Part shown: piece by piece, positions 34,604 to 46,127 of the stretch | How positions within the stretch are numbered: the first letter of the stretch is position 1 | How the letters are laid out: each line of letters starts with the position of its first letter | Assembly (NCBI GenBank): GCA_963971575.1 | Contig: OZ020625.1 | Span: 17,080,829 to 17,144,828 of the forward strand | Length of the DNA: 64,000 bases | Direction: 5' to 3' | DNA from: Liopterus haemorrhoidalis | Taxonomy: Eukaryota > Arthropoda > Insecta > Coleoptera > Dytiscidae | Notes under the pieces: generated by a model | Databases searched by the model: none | What the model was told of the DNA's origin: nothing | Seen by the model: the letters and a program-made list of their open reading frames with translations, nothing else | Position numbers and translations under genes: made by a program

Positions 34604-35392
34604 TTAGTTTTTTTGACTTTTAAAATTACAAGGCTTGACACATTTTGTAGCTTTATTTCCAAACTTTGTATGGTACCAGCAAATATTTTGACAGCTGTCA
34701 TTAGGAAATGAAGACGTTTGATCAAAGTTGCGCTGAAATTGGGTTGCATACTTTTTATCTATTTTATCGACTTGAATACCAAGTTCAGAAATTTGTAATT
34801 TTAGTTGCTCTATAGAACTCTCTATAGAAGCTGTGCTGCTCGGTACAGATTTATTCAATTTATTTATTTCGTTAATATTACTTGATGTTATTTCAAAAAT
34901 GTCGTCAGCCAAAATTGCCGTTTCGTCTAGAGAAACTTTGTTTATAGACAATATTTGCTGAGTACTGGTTGGTAAAGCTTGGAACCAGATTAAACGTAAA
35001 ATATCGTCGCTTACCTTATTACAAGCTAAATTACGCATTTGTCTTAATAATTGAGATGGTTTTTGATCGCCAAGTTCAAGCCCAGTTAAGAGTTTTTTTA
35101 TTTTTCTTTCATCAGATACGCCGAACTGATTGATTATTCTTTTTCTTAAGGCGAGATATTTATTCTCTGCTGGAGGATCTTTGATTAAGTCACTGACCTG
35201 AGCTAAAATACTGCTTTCTATTGTACCTACAACATAATTGTACTTGGTATTATCTGCAATAATTTTGTTCGTAGCGAATTGGGCTTCGATTTGAAGAAAC
35301 CATAACTCTGGGTCTTGTTTCCAGAATGGAGGTAATTTAGTCGCTACTCTTGACACCTCTTGTTCACTATTTTCCATTTCAGAAGATATCAA
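34604..35392 (-). CDS. Gypsy (CsRn1-type) Gag
   Basis: 262-codon open frame immediately downstream of the tRNA-Trp primer site. It has the CsRn1-type Gag pattern: KLPPFWKQDPELWFLQIEAQ near residue 18, then QKPSQLLRQMRNLA and IWFQALPTSTQQIL in the middle. A Cys/His motif at the C-terminus (CWYHTKFGNKATKC) serves as the nucleic-acid-binding knuckle. Gag forms the particle shell. This frame is intact even though the rest of the element is broken, so it is either a late decay or still under slight constraint. Confidence 0.8.
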   Translation of the reverse strand: MISSEMENSEQEVSRVATKLPPFWKQDPELWFLQIEAQFATNKIIADNTKYNYVVGTIESSILAQVSDLIKDPPAENKYLALRKRIINQFGVSDERKIKKLLTGLELGDQKPSQLLRQMRNLACNKVSDDILRLIWFQALPTSTQQILSINKVSLDETAILADDIFEITSSNINEINKLNKSVPSSTASIESSIEQLKLQISELGIQVDKIDKKYATQFQRNFDQTSSFPNDSCQNICWYHTKFGNKATKCVKPCNFKSQKN

Positions 35393-35416
35393 TTCTGCTT
35401 CTTAAATTGTTTTAAA

Positions 35417-35431
35417 CGTTCGGGGTCACCA
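35417..35431 (-). other. Primer-binding site complementary to tRNA-Trp
   Basis: Minus strand TGGTGACCCCGAACG. Insect tRNA-Trp ends ...CGGGGTCA plus CCA, which gives TGGTGACCCCG as its complement. It lies 25 bp upstream of the Gag start, right where a PBS should be. Confidence 0.8.
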
Positions 35432-35568
35432 ATGTGGGTGTTTGAATTATGTTTAAGAAGAAATAATTATATATTAGTTTAGAAGCTTTTTATTAATTGA
35501 CTTTTTATTTTGACAACACAATAATAATTAAAAATCTCAAAACATCACTTCCATGACGACCACCGCCA

Positions 35569-35672
35569 CATGGTTTACGGATGCGAATCATGGATAATAA
35601 CCAAAGAACTAACGTATCGCATACAAGTTTTTGTGAATCTTTGCCTATGCAAAATCCTACATATAATTTGAA
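35569..35672 (+). pseudogene. RTE-like LINE fragment
   Basis: The plus strand reads MVYGCESWIITKELTYRIQV then FVNLCLCKILHI, a motif near the C-terminus of RTE/CR1-type reverse transcriptases (usually YGCESW...RIQ.F.NRCLR.IL). Only ~35 codons remain. 35673-35983 holds an (AC)n-rich patch and nothing else recognised. Confidence 0.7.
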
Positions 35673-35983
35673 ATCGATGTAATAGGGGCACTATATTCTC
35701 CACGCGAAATTAAAAGGAACACACACACGGACATACACTTGAACACGCTACCGCAAACGCACACGCACACGCATGCGTTGGTGACTAATGAGAACTGTTC
35801 TGAACTGCTCTGAAAATGCCTTCTTAAATTTGGTACATATCATATTTATCTTCAAAATGTTATTGTTTGTTTCTGTGGAGATTTGATGAGTAAAAAAATG
35901 TCTTATCAAACACATAACATTAGAATGGCTTCTCTCTGCAATTTATTTTTTTGTGAAAAGCAACGCATACGGACGCTGAAAAA

Positions 35984-36205
35984 TCACGCTTCTTTATAAC
36001 ACTGCTCACATTTGTATGGTTCCTCTCCAGACTGTAAATGTTTGTGAGTAATGAGACTTAGGGATCGTGCAAATGTTTTATCACACTGATCACATTTGAA
36101 TGGTTTCTATCCAGAATGCATTCGTTTGTGAGAAATGAGATGTGATGACTTAGAAAATGTTGAATCACACTTATCACATTTTTATGGTTTCTCTCAAGAA
36201 TGTAC
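35984..36205 (-). pseudogene. Decayed C2H2 fingers downstream of the stop
   Basis: In the same frame as the finger exon and without indels, finger-like sequence continues through four stop codons (36206, 36194, 36182, 36107) to a final stop at about 35984. Recognisable pieces are KCDKCDSTFSKSSHLISHKR and [15 protein letters not shown]. The stops look like point substitutions of CGA, GGA, TTC and GAG codons. Confidence 0.8.
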
Positions 36206-37398
36206 TCATTTGTGAGCAATGAGATTTGAAGACACTGAAAATGCTTTATCACACTGATCACATTTGAATGGTTTTTCTCCAGTATACATTCGTTTGTGTT
36301 GTATGAGATTTGATGAGTGTGAAAATGCTTTATCACACTGATCACATTTGAATGGTTTTTCTCCAGAATGTGATCGTTTGTGCCTAATGAGATGTGATGA
36401 ATAGATAAATGCTTTAACACACTGATCACATTTGAATGGTTTCTCTCCAGTATGCATTCGTTTGTGTTGTGTGAGATTTGATGAGTGTGAAAATGCTTTA
36501 TCACACTGATCACATTTGAATGGTTTTTCTCCAGAATGTGATCGTTTGTGCTTAATGAGATATGATGAATCGGTAAATGCTTTAACACACTGATTACATT
36601 TGAAAGGTTTCTCTCCAGAATGTATTCGTTTGTGTTTTATGAGATTTGATGAGTGTGAAAATGCTTTATCACACTGATCACATTTGAATGGCTTCTCTCC
36701 AGAATGTAATCGTTTGTGAGTAACCAGATGTGAAGACTTTGAAAATGCTTTAACACACTGATCACATTTGAATGGTTTCTCTCCAGAATGTGTTCGTTTG
36801 TGAGTAATCAAATTTGAAGACACTGAAAATGCTTTATCACACTGATCACATTTGAATGGGTTCTCTCCAGAATGTAATCGTTTGTGAGTAATGAGACTTG
36901 AAGACATTGTAAATGCTTTATCACACTGATCACATTTGAATGGTTTCTCTCCAGAATGTAATCGTTTGTGAGTAACCAGATGTGAAGACATTGAAAATGC
37001 TTTATGACATTGATCACATTTGAATGGTTTCTCTCCAGAATGTGTTCGTTCGTGAGGAATCAAATTTGAAGATACTGAAAATCCTTTATCACACTGATCA
37101 CATTTGAATGGTTTCTCTCCAGAATGTACTCGTTTGTGATTAATGAGACTTAAAGACATTGAAAATGCTTTATCATATTGATGACATTTGAATGGTTTCT
37201 CTCCAGAATGTGTTCGTTTGTGAGTAATCAAATTTGAAGACACTGAAAATGCTTTATCACACTGATCACATTTAAATGGTTTCCCTCCAGAATGCATTTT
37301 CTTGTGTCTTATGAAATGTGATGTTGTGGGTTGTTTTCGCTTGTTTATGGCCCACGACTCGCAACTCTCATTTGATTCACTGGAAGATGTTTCACTAG
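36206..37398 (-). CDS. ZAD-C2H2 zinc-finger protein, terminal finger exon
   Basis: The last coding exon of a sequence-specific DNA-binding nuclear protein. The acceptor is TGTTTGCAG before 37398, phase 1. After a Ser/Glu-rich linker come twelve C2H2 fingers of 28 residues joined by HSGEKPFKC linkers, then a thirteenth cut short by a TGA at 36206-36208. Finger 2 has lost its second Cys (CHQY) and finger 12 has its last His changed to Tyr (HKRMY). Fingers are nearly identical outside the recognition positions, which indicates recent tandem expansion. Two or three more decayed fingers follow in the same frame (35984-36205). Confidence 0.88.
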
Positions 37399-39932
37399 CT
37401 GCAAACAATTTTACATTGATTATTGAGACAAACTTTCAGTTGTTTAAATATAGTTATTTTCTTATAAATAATACATTTATTTAACCAATAACACATTACC
37501 TTAATGATGAGGTTTAGTCAAGATGACACATGTAATACGAACTGAAACCACACGAGTTAACAAAATAGTTTTCCATGTAACATAATGTTACAGCCATATA
37601 GTGGGGATCTTTACTGTACAGTGCAGTTGCTATATATTGCAAGTATTATAAGTATGGAAATGAATGAATAGCGATAAGGTACGGATTATTTTTAATAAAC
37701 ATTACGGTTTCTAATACATAAAAAGATGGAAGAGTTAATTCAGACAAAACTGGAAAAAGGGTTTTGCAAGATGATCTAAAGGGACACCTGCTATTATGCG
37801 ATTTTTCTCTTCCAATCAAGTCATAGACCCTATTTTACATAACAAATTAATTCATTATTTATACTTATTTTTTTACTTTTTTTTTTTGTTTAATTTTAGT
37901 TTTATTTTCCTCACATCGGCCACTTACTTGTTACTTTTTAGTAAGTTATGTTAGTATATTTAAAAAAAAAAAAAAAAACTCTGTATATACATTTGTTAAA
38001 TGTATCCACACGTCACTGATACCGTCCGCACTATTTTTCAGCGCGGAATAATGCATACCTTATAGTGAACAATAACAACTGACAACAAGCATGAAATAAT
38101 TATTCCTTAACTATTGAAGGAATGAAATACACGCAAAATGCATAAGAAGAAAAGTATTGTAGAATAACATTCCAACTCTTGTGTTAGAATATTAACTAAT
38201 AATAAATAAATAAATAAATAAGTAAATAAATAAATAAATAAGTAAATAAATAAATAAATAAAAAATTGATTTTAGAATTGGTAAATTCTCTAGCGGTCGT
38301 GGAGAAAATCTTTTTACGATACACATGATCTACCCCAAAACAAAATGCCATAGCACATTGTTACGTGAAATATTACAAAGTAAGCAGCTCTGAGTATATT
38401 TGCAGAAACCATATCCTTATGCTTGTTCAATATAAAACAAGATTTGCTAAGTTTAGGTAGCAAATAGTCCACGTGCTTATCCAGCTCAGATTGGCCAGTT
38501 TAGATTATCACTTATTATGTCCAAAAAATTGTAGATTGGGAACAATGACTTTTTTTTTTTTTTTTTTTTATTGCAAATGTAAATATGTGCCGGCAATTAG
38601 TGCATTGTTGTGTTGATGGAGAAGCAGAGGATAATTTTTATTTCGGTATTCAGCATGAGATTATATTTTTTTAGCACTACCGACTCATTGCTACTGAATT
38701 ATTTTTACCATCCAGAGCTAGTGATGATGCATCCACAATATGAAATAATATGTGAAGTGTCATCCCCATACAAAATAGTATTACAAATAGCATTATTTGG
38801 AAATAAGAAAGTAAATCATTTACATACAAGACAAATAACACTGGACCAAGTATAGAACCTTGTGGGACTCCTTTGTTACACTGTCGCTTATGAGATTTGT
38901 AATTATTATTTGATATTTGAAATGGACATTTCTATACAATAATTTAATTGACTGTCCGGATCTTTTAAAGCAACTGTATATGCGTGTTCCGTCACATTGC
39001 ACTTGAAATCACGAGTTCTTTTCTTTGCCACTAAATTAAACTAACCCTGCACACAATTCCCCAATCAATAGAATTTGCTTACAATTTAATAAAATTTCAC
39101 TGAATTATCCTGATAAATTTTTGTACAATATTAATCAACTTAAAAAACACGTTCTTCGCCTATTGTAATTTATTTAGAATTTATTATTATTAATGTATAT
39201 TATTATTTTTATTACTAATTTCTCTCTAGTTTTAGAATAAGGTCTATTGTATTATTTGTATTTTATGATTTTATGGTATGATACTCTGTATAGATATATA
39301 AAATATTATGTCACTGGCATAATTTAAATTAATTTTTTTTATATGTAAATAGTGTCACATTGTTATTGGGCTCGTTGGGCTTGTCCTGTTATCAGGCCGA
39401 AAAAAAATTAAAATAAAAAAAAATGTTTTTGGCTAGTAGAAACAACTTGCTCTCTATAAGAAAAAAATAATGAGAGCCACGATTGCGGTGGACCTACACT
39501 ACCGATGTCATTTAATTTAATTCCTATTATGGAGCGATGGACTAAATCAAAGGCTTTAGTAAAATCGTAAGAGAAGCCTAAGCAATATGATTTTGCCTCT
39601 AAGTTTTTGTGTATGGAATTGAGAAATGGCTGTTGTGGTCGATTTATATTTAACAAAACCATGTTGAAATGACGTAAAGATTGTATATTGGCTGATGAAA
39701 GATAAGAGTCTAGAGAAGAGAAACAATATTTCAAGTATCAAACTGTAGTCAGAGAGTTTGTGAGAGGTCGATAAGAATTAAATCATTTATTGGATAAGTT
39801 ATATTAACAAATTACTACAACTATCAAACTATTTGTCATCGTGATCCTGTGCATGTATTCAGTAAATAGAAACTGGAAATATCAGTATTGGAAGCTCACA
39901 ACCAGTACAATAATATTAAACTATTGACTAAC
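37399..39932. other. ZAD gene intron with LINE remains
   Basis: 2.5-kb intron with an (AAAT)n microsatellite (38198-38262), a T-run (38551-38570) and two pieces of a LINE reverse transcriptase on the minus strand split by other retroelement DNA. The rest is unassigned. Confidence 0.6.
38600..39741 (-). pseudogene. Jockey/R1-group LINE reverse-transcriptase fragments
   Basis: Two parts of an RT domain: YDFTKAFDLVHRSIIGIKLN (about 39600-39450) and GVPQGSILGPVLFVLYVNDL (about 38880-38810). Between them lies a LINE 3' UTR-like segment in plus orientation ending in an A-rich run at 39400-39420. No intact catalytic YADD was seen; clearly dead. Confidence 0.75.
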
Positions 39933-40091
39933 CTGTATCTTGCGCAGCTGCACTCTCCTCATATTCACCGTCATCTCCACATTCAGTCTTGATATCAATC
40001 TCCTCATTGAGGATTATATTAGTTTTGTAGTTATGCTGGGACATGTCGTCAGCAGATGATATGATATATGTCAACCCAGTATCGCGACTAT
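39933..40091 (-). CDS. ZAD-C2H2 protein, acidic linker exon E
   Basis: 159 bp, phase 1 at both ends: acceptor ATATTTCAG before 40091, donor GTTAGT after 39933. It encodes an acidic linker with the SUMO consensus IKTE inside NEEIDIKTECGDDGEYEE. Symmetric exon; joining to exon F keeps frame. Confidence 0.8.
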
Positions 40092-40235
40092 CTGAAATAT
40101 ATACACTTATAGTTACTGAACAATTGACATAGTTGATATTGTGTCTGTGAATTTTTCAGTACTAGGCGCCCGAGATGTACAGTACAAGGGGCGTGATGTA
40201 CGCATTAAGCTGTTAATAAAGCTAGCTCTGCTCAC

Positions 40236-40370
40236 CAATGTTTGAAACAGCTGTACTTGCTGGTACATTTCCTTCACATTCACTGCTGTCCACAGGTTCA
40301 GACTTGACGACAGTCTCTTCTGTGTTCATCCCATCATGATAAACGACAACTGTAACTCCATTTGTGATAC
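40236..40370 (-). CDS. ZAD-C2H2 protein, acidic linker exon D
   Basis: 135 bp, phase 1 at both ends: acceptor TATTTCAG, donor GTGAGC. It encodes GITNGVTVVVYHDG then TEETVVKSEPVDSSECE. It contains the SUMO consensus VKSE. Symmetric exon; could be skipped without frame loss. Confidence 0.8.
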
Positions 40371-40547
40371 CTGAAATAAACATATCATCAGTGAAATACA
40401 AACGAATTACTCACTGCAAAATATATATTTTATTTAAGATGTTTACTGATCATTGCCCCAATTCGTCTGAAATAAACAGAACTGTGACAATGAAATATGA
40501 ACAACAGTCATAAGTAGAAGATAGTTGTAAATGTGCCCGTTACTGAC

Positions 40548-40718
40548 CATTCTCCCATTCAGCTGTATGCTCTGCCCCAGCCATCATTATATAGTCATCA
40601 GTCATATCTTCATATTCTGTCTTAACATCCACATCATCTTTAATAATATCGCTAACATCGCCGTTTCTGGTGACATCAGGATGTATGTCACCACCTGCGC
40701 CATCATTCAAATTCGTTC
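40548..40718 (-). CDS. ZAD-C2H2 protein, acidic linker exon C
   Basis: 171 bp, phase 1 at both ends: acceptor TTTGTTCCAG, donor GTCAGT. It encodes an acidic linker, including DDVDVKTEYEDMTDDYIM with the SUMO consensus VKTE. Symmetric exon. Confidence 0.8.
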
Positions 40719-40964
40719 CTGGAACAAACACGTACGTAAAGGAACTACAACTAGTCTCTTTCTATAAATAATGGAATATGAAATAAACAATATTATTAAA
40801 GTTTTAATCAGTATGCCAGTCAAAGTTTAATTCATTATATTAGCAAATATTTATGTATTTACTAATTATTCAACTTCTTTTACACCTCCTACAATTTTCA
40901 AAATAGAGCAAAGATAAATAAATAAGGCTGATGATATAATAAAAATGTCTTATATTGACATACT

Positions 40965-41337
40965 GGGTGTCCCATTTAACCGGGAATATGTAGGGATCTA
41001 AAAAACTGCAAGAGACACGACTTACTCCAAGAAACATTTAAGTTATTACTAATAAATAAAAATGATCAGTAATTTTACAGCAGCACTGGAAAGTAAGCAA
41101 ATAGTTGACTGAAGAAAGTTTAGTTTAATGTAGTATATGTTTTTTAATACATCAAAAATTATAAGGGAAAATTCAATTTGGCGAATACTAGTTTTTTGCT
41201 TATATCTAGTTTGCTATGCATTTTAAAAATGCCATTGAGCTAGTGCAGCTATATAGATAATTTGGTCTAGTTTAACTGAAGTGGTATTTTTGGTAGTTTT
41301 AGAGATCGCCATACATTCCCAGTTAAATGGGACAGCC
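40965..41337. mobile_element. MITE next to ZAD exon B donor
   Basis: Inverted ends: GGGTGTCCCATTTAACCGGG on the left and, in reverse, GGCTGTCCCATTTAACTGGG on the right, about 35 bp with a few mismatches. The right end is ten bases from the splice donor at 41347. No TSD is certain. Confidence 0.8.
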
Positions 41338-41347
41338 GCTACAATAC

Positions 41348-41615
41348 CTGTGCAGTCTCCCTTTTCTGTTTTCACTGTGTTACTGTTATGACAGTACTCT
41401 TCCAGGGTCCCCAAACATTGTTTCTGTTCGTTTTTGAAATCCGTCAAATAAACACACAACTCTCCGCGAGTTTCAGAGGCAGAACTCAGTTGTGATTTGT
41501 AATTTATATATATTTGACTGTTCCGCAAGTATTGCTCACGGAATTCATAGAAACCATTCACTTTACTGCAACATTCTGAACATATCGCTCCCTGATTGCG
41601 CAACACTGGGGAGAC
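41348..41615 (-). CDS. ZAD-C2H2 protein, exon B (second half of ZAD domain)
   Basis: 268 bp, phase 0 to phase 1: acceptor TATTTTCAG, donor GTATTG at 41347. It carries the second CxxC of the ZAD zinc fold (ICSECCSKVNGFYEFREQYL), as in insect ZAD proteins, which use this fold to dimerise. It ends with NTVKTEKGD, containing the SUMO consensus VKTE. The open frame runs on into a MITE (to 41223), but that extension is intronic. Confidence 0.85.
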
Positions 41616-41636
41616 CTGAAAATAATTGTTAACATT

Positions 41637-41830
41637 GATCAGACCACTCGTCCATCCAGTTTTTCTCGAAACGCTAGGTGGGAGTAAGTTGATAAAAAAA
41701 TAGAGGAGGTCTATCCAAAGAATCGGATGGAAGTAGTGAAATTTTCCGGAACAAACCAGAAGTACGGGATATGAAGGAAAACTTATTTTTTTTAAATAGT
41801 GACATATGTCGAGTTAGGCGTCCTTGAATT
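41637..41830 (+). repeat. Dispersed repeat family C, copy 1
   Basis: It resembles 43664-43850 in the same orientation, sharing TTCTCGAAACGC, AAAGAATCGGATG, GGAACAAACCAGAA and GTCGAGTTAGGC. Diverged, non-coding. Confidence 0.75.
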
Positions 41831-42239
41831 GAACTATTGGAAAGAAACAACAATTATAGTCCGTCGAAGCAAACAAAGTCCCTGGGTAGGCGTGCCTTAG
41901 AGCTCTCGTTCTATACAATTTCTTGAGAAATGTGTAGATATTAAGTATACAAATAAATGTTTTAAGTTCAAAGTATAATATTTTATTTTTTCTGTGAGCA
42001 CCAACATTATAACCTCTGAAAATATTCATTTACAAGCAGCAAAATTTATCATAAAATGGATTCACATATATTTATACACTTTTTTAATACTCGGTTATAA
42101 TTCAAATATACTATATACAGCAAGAAAACGTAAATTTGACCAAAAATTATTTATAAACCAATAGGGGAAACTTCCTAAGCGCCCTGACATCTGGTGGCGA
42201 TTTGCGGAAAATACGAGAGTGACATTGTTTTGTTTTGTT

Positions 42240-42825
42240 CAGTGGAGAAATACGTGTTTTTTTGTTGTTTGTGTTTTATTCTTGTGAAAAATGGCAAAAA
42301 AAAACAATTGATTTTGTTGTGTGCCGCAATGTACAATATATCGTGAATAAAGAAGAATCCCACTTAAACATTCCATAATTTTCCTAAATCGGGAACAATA
42401 TCAATTGAAATGATATTTGCAGGTAGAGAGAAAATGGATCGTAAGTCTCTATGATACACAAATGTCTCTATGGACCCAAAAACTAAAAATGGGCAAAAAT
42501 CCAAGCTCATGAATGTGTGTTTACTCGATGCATTTTATGCCACAAGCAACTTTTAACTGATTTTTTATGTCCAAGAAAATACTGAAAAAAAGCACTTACT
42601 CCACTCAAAATTTGCCTAAATCATCAGTTTATGTATTAAAAGGTCCTTCTACTTCTTCAGGCAGAGATATTAATTTTTACTAATATATTTACCATATTTT
42701 TGTTGTTATTATATTGACAAGACAGTCAAAAAGAATTAAAAATACAATGAAAAACTAAAAATTTCCTTGAAATTTCTTAAGAATAGTATATTATTACATA
42801 TCTTGTAACCCGTAGATTACCTTTA
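42240..42825 (-). repeat. Dispersed repeat family D, copy 2
   Basis: Reverse-complement partner of 7339-7960. Both lie in introns of host genes. Confidence 0.6.
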
Positions 42826-43663
42826 AATAAAAAAAAAAGCACAAAAAAGCTCGGAAAATAGTAAAAATACAACTCGTGTTCATTTCCATTATGTAAACAA
42901 ATACACGAGCAACAGATTCAGATTTTTCGAGTTCGGATGATGAAGTTATGAACTTTATTTGCGAGGTTTACTGAAAAAATTTGTAGAAACTGTTGTCCCA
43001 GGATATTCAAAAAAAGAATTTGTAAGACATTAGCCATAAAAAAATATAGTATAAATATCAAAACAAATAAGCTAGCCATATTCCTGTCAAAAAGTCAAAA
43101 ACAAAGTACCAACCATTTATTCTTTATCTATGGTACCAACTCAAAAAGGTAAACAAACACAACCGTAACAAATAATTCGCAAGAGAAGCAGCTGTAACTT
43201 TTTCGCAGTAGCGTCATAAACTGGCAGTAAATTACGACAAATCGAACAGATTGCAATTACTGCGAAACAAAACGAACAGATTTTTTTAACGCGGCAGTAA
43301 ACAGTAACTGCAAATGTGCAAATCGAACACACCTAATATACTCTTACAAATGCAACATATTTAAACATAATTTATAGTATTTTTAATAAGAGGATCTGTT
43401 TTACCGTAATAAACATTTCAAAATATCAAAATAAAAAATATTCAAAACCACTTGCCTGTAATACCTTATTAGCAATATTACAGGAAATATAAATGTGTCA
43501 CCATGAATTTTTTACCAGTTACGCACATATAGCATAGAAATCGAACAAAAGTCGAATGAAAATTATTTTCATTGGTGTTAAGTTAACGGGTGTTACGATA
43601 GAAACTTCAGAATACCGCCATTAGATAAGCTTGGGAAAAAATATTATACAGGTGTATCAGATC

Positions 43664-43850
43664 ACTCGTCCACCCAGTTATTCTCGAAACGCAAAGTGGA
43701 AGCAAGTAGACAAAAAAATTATGAACATAGTCTATTCAAAGAATCGGATGATAGTAGTGAACATTTCTGGAACAAACCAGAATTACAGGATATGAAGGAC
43801 AACTTCGATTTTTTAAATGGTGACGTATGTCGAGTTAGGCATCCTTGAAT
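43664..43850 (+). repeat. Dispersed repeat family C, copy 2
   Basis: Partner of 41637-41830. Sequence between the copies (42830-43660) has a few inverted motifs and no gene. 43851-44657 has one short segment of family A (GTGAAGTGTGAATTTTCACA near 44050). Confidence 0.7.
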
Positions 43851-44657
43851 AGTTTTTGAAAAATCGACTATTACTTACACATTATTTACGGTTTAGGAAA
43901 AATTTTATAAAATTATATTCTCTACAACGACTCTTATGTAAATTATTGATATTTACAAGTGTTCAAAGTGTCTTCCAATTTGTTTAAAACACGGACGCAT
44001 CTTACTCTTGTTATGTATAGCTTGGAATATAATAAAAAAATAAAATAATGTGAAGTGTGAATTTTCACACATTTCAGGATTTTGTAGATATTTAACAAGT
44101 GTAGGAAGCCAACTGAATGCTGGATGTAGAATGTAGATGAAGAATATCTTATTGATAAAAACTCTTTTGAAAATCATTTTATTCGTTATTTGTGTACCAA
44201 GAGCTTCCATTTTTTTAAAAAACTATATCACTATAATATTTGCATGAAAAGACCCCGGAGATTTTTTCTATACTTGCTTCGTATCTAAGTCTTCGTTAAA
44301 TTAATCAGAAATATATTGATAAATGGCTTGTGTAAAAGGTAGGTTATACATCCTCAAATCTGATTTATTTACTTATTTTACATCAGCCTATTTTCTTCAA
44401 ATCTGACTAATTTACATTAATTTAAGTGGCAAATCGAATATATCTAAGGGCTATTGTGTTTTAATTATTTTTAAAATAATTAAAATAGACTTGCTTTAAT
44501 CTTAGTGTCTACTTAAATGGGCCTTAACGAAAATTAATGAAATGGTTGTCAGATTCTTTCAAATGCATCAGTGAGGTAAAAATGCAGTTTAAGTTTCCTT
44601 TCTAGTACTCAGCAGGGGCTCTAGATTGGTAAATATTATAACAAAATAAGTTCTTAC

Positions 44658-44764
44658 CATTTCCGGAAATAATAATATTAACTTCGTAGAGTAGTTTACA
44701 TTTTCACTGCTGTTGAAAAGTTTATGCAAAGCTTTCTCGTATTTGAGACAAATACAACAAATAC
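44658..44764 (-). CDS. ZAD-C2H2 protein, exon A (first half of ZAD domain)
   Basis: 107 bp, entering in phase 1 and leaving in phase 0: acceptor TTTTTAACAG, donor GTAAGA at 44657. It encodes GICCICLKYEKALHKLF with the first CxxC pair of the ZAD. With exon B it forms a complete four-Cys ZAD. The exon with the initiator Met was not found in 44765-45077; it may be tiny or further upstream. Confidence 0.8.
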
Positions 44765-46127
44765 CTGTTAAAAAGTACATAATATGACAGATTCTTCCCG
44801 CAATTGATATTCTAACCAGAGAGTCTGTGTCAGATGTACTAAAACTGATAAGGTAAGTGTTCCCAACTTCGAAAAAATAAAAAAATATGTCAAAAGTAGA
44901 AGCCGTGTTTATAGGATAACATTTCTAAAATCCGTAAATTAATTTAACTTATTCATGTAATATTTAATTCATTTTGAAGTATTTTGTAAACAATTTAATA
45001 AAGAACATTATTTAGAAAGTAAATTACATCAATACATATGGTTTATTTATATATAATATTAATTTAGACCTTATTATTCTAAACTTAGAACTACTAGTAA
45101 AATTTTGATACATATGTCATTTATTGTTTAACCGGTACTATTCTACTTTAGCAAACCCACCAGGCGATGTTGCCAACTATAGTAAAATTAAAACAAGTAA
45201 ATTTAAACTAAAATCACAATAGAATTAAAATTATTTATATAATAATGCTTAACTTTCAGTTAAATAAATCTAATTAAATAAATATGGCGGTATTTAATAA
45301 TAAATAATAATAATACTTTCACAGCTGATTAAAGAGTAAAAAAATTGATGTGAAGTGTGAATATTCACACATTTCAGGGTTTCGCAGGTATATAATAAGT
45401 GAAGGCGGTATGCTGAGTGTGTAGGACAAATTTTACTTTGTAGTAATCACGGCAAAATGAACGATATTTTTAAAATAATTTATCGTCTGTTAATCATATA
45501 ATAAGACTGGTTATTAAATTTACGCTCATAAAAATTAAATACAACATTTGTCAAAATATAACTAGAATTTTGACAAAATAATTTTAACATAATAAAAATG
45601 CAAAAAAAAAACAGAAAAAATAAAATTCACTCCGCGTACTCGAACTCGGAACCCTTCGTTCTCCAGCCAGTTTAAGAGCGCTCTAACGAATGTAGCCATC
45701 GAACGCTATGCATATGAGTGTCTTACATTGGTATAACTTTTGTTCTTTATGAACCAAAAACCACAAAAAATGCGTTATTTTCCAAAAACATAATCTGATA
45801 AAAAATTCCTGTTGTACTATTTCGGTTCACACCAATATACATTACTTAGAATTTTTTTAGATTTTTAGTTTAAACCATCTGGGCTACAGGGTGTGGGACA
45901 ACATTTTTTTTGCACATTTTTGGCAAAAATCGCATCAAAATAATTTATTTTGCATAAATAAAAATTTGATCGTTAATCCACGTACTAAGGGCTTTCATTT
46001 GATACCCTACTCAGAAATTAAAAAAAATATTTTTGTTTTCGATGAGCACATATTTGTTTATATTTTTAGGGGGGTATGTTTTTTAGATGTTTTAGTATTT
46101 TTCCTATGTGCGGGTCAAAGAGTTGTA

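Larger units (their letters stand above)
31996..35431 (-). mobile_element. CsRn1-type Ty3/Gypsy retrotransposon, decayed
   Basis: Minus-strand order is gag, protease, reverse transcriptase, RNase H, integrase, as in Ty3/Gypsy. The primer-binding site at 35417-35431 (TGGTGACCCCGAACG on the minus strand) matches the 3' end of tRNA-Trp, the primer used by the CsRn1 lineage. Frames are broken at several points (after the protease, near the end of RT, before integrase), and integrase stops early at 31996. An AATAAA-bearing segment at about 35433-35565 could be the 5' LTR, but no second LTR was found. The element is dead. Confidence 0.85.

Noticed and set aside
35433..35573. Gypsy 5' LTR with defined ends
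   Set aside because: It starts plausibly next to the primer site and has AATAAA, but no partner LTR was found to confirm ends, so it was not listed as a separate feature.
36058..36588. 176-codon minus-strand frame rich in His/Ile overlapping the zinc fingers
   Set aside because: Shifted-frame reading of the finger repeats; its peptide repeats every 28 residues because the fingers do.
41223..41347. Extension of ZAD exon B to the stop at 41223
   Set aside because: The extension lies mostly inside a MITE with inverted ends, and a good GT donor (GTATTG) at 41347 gives the right phase for exon C.
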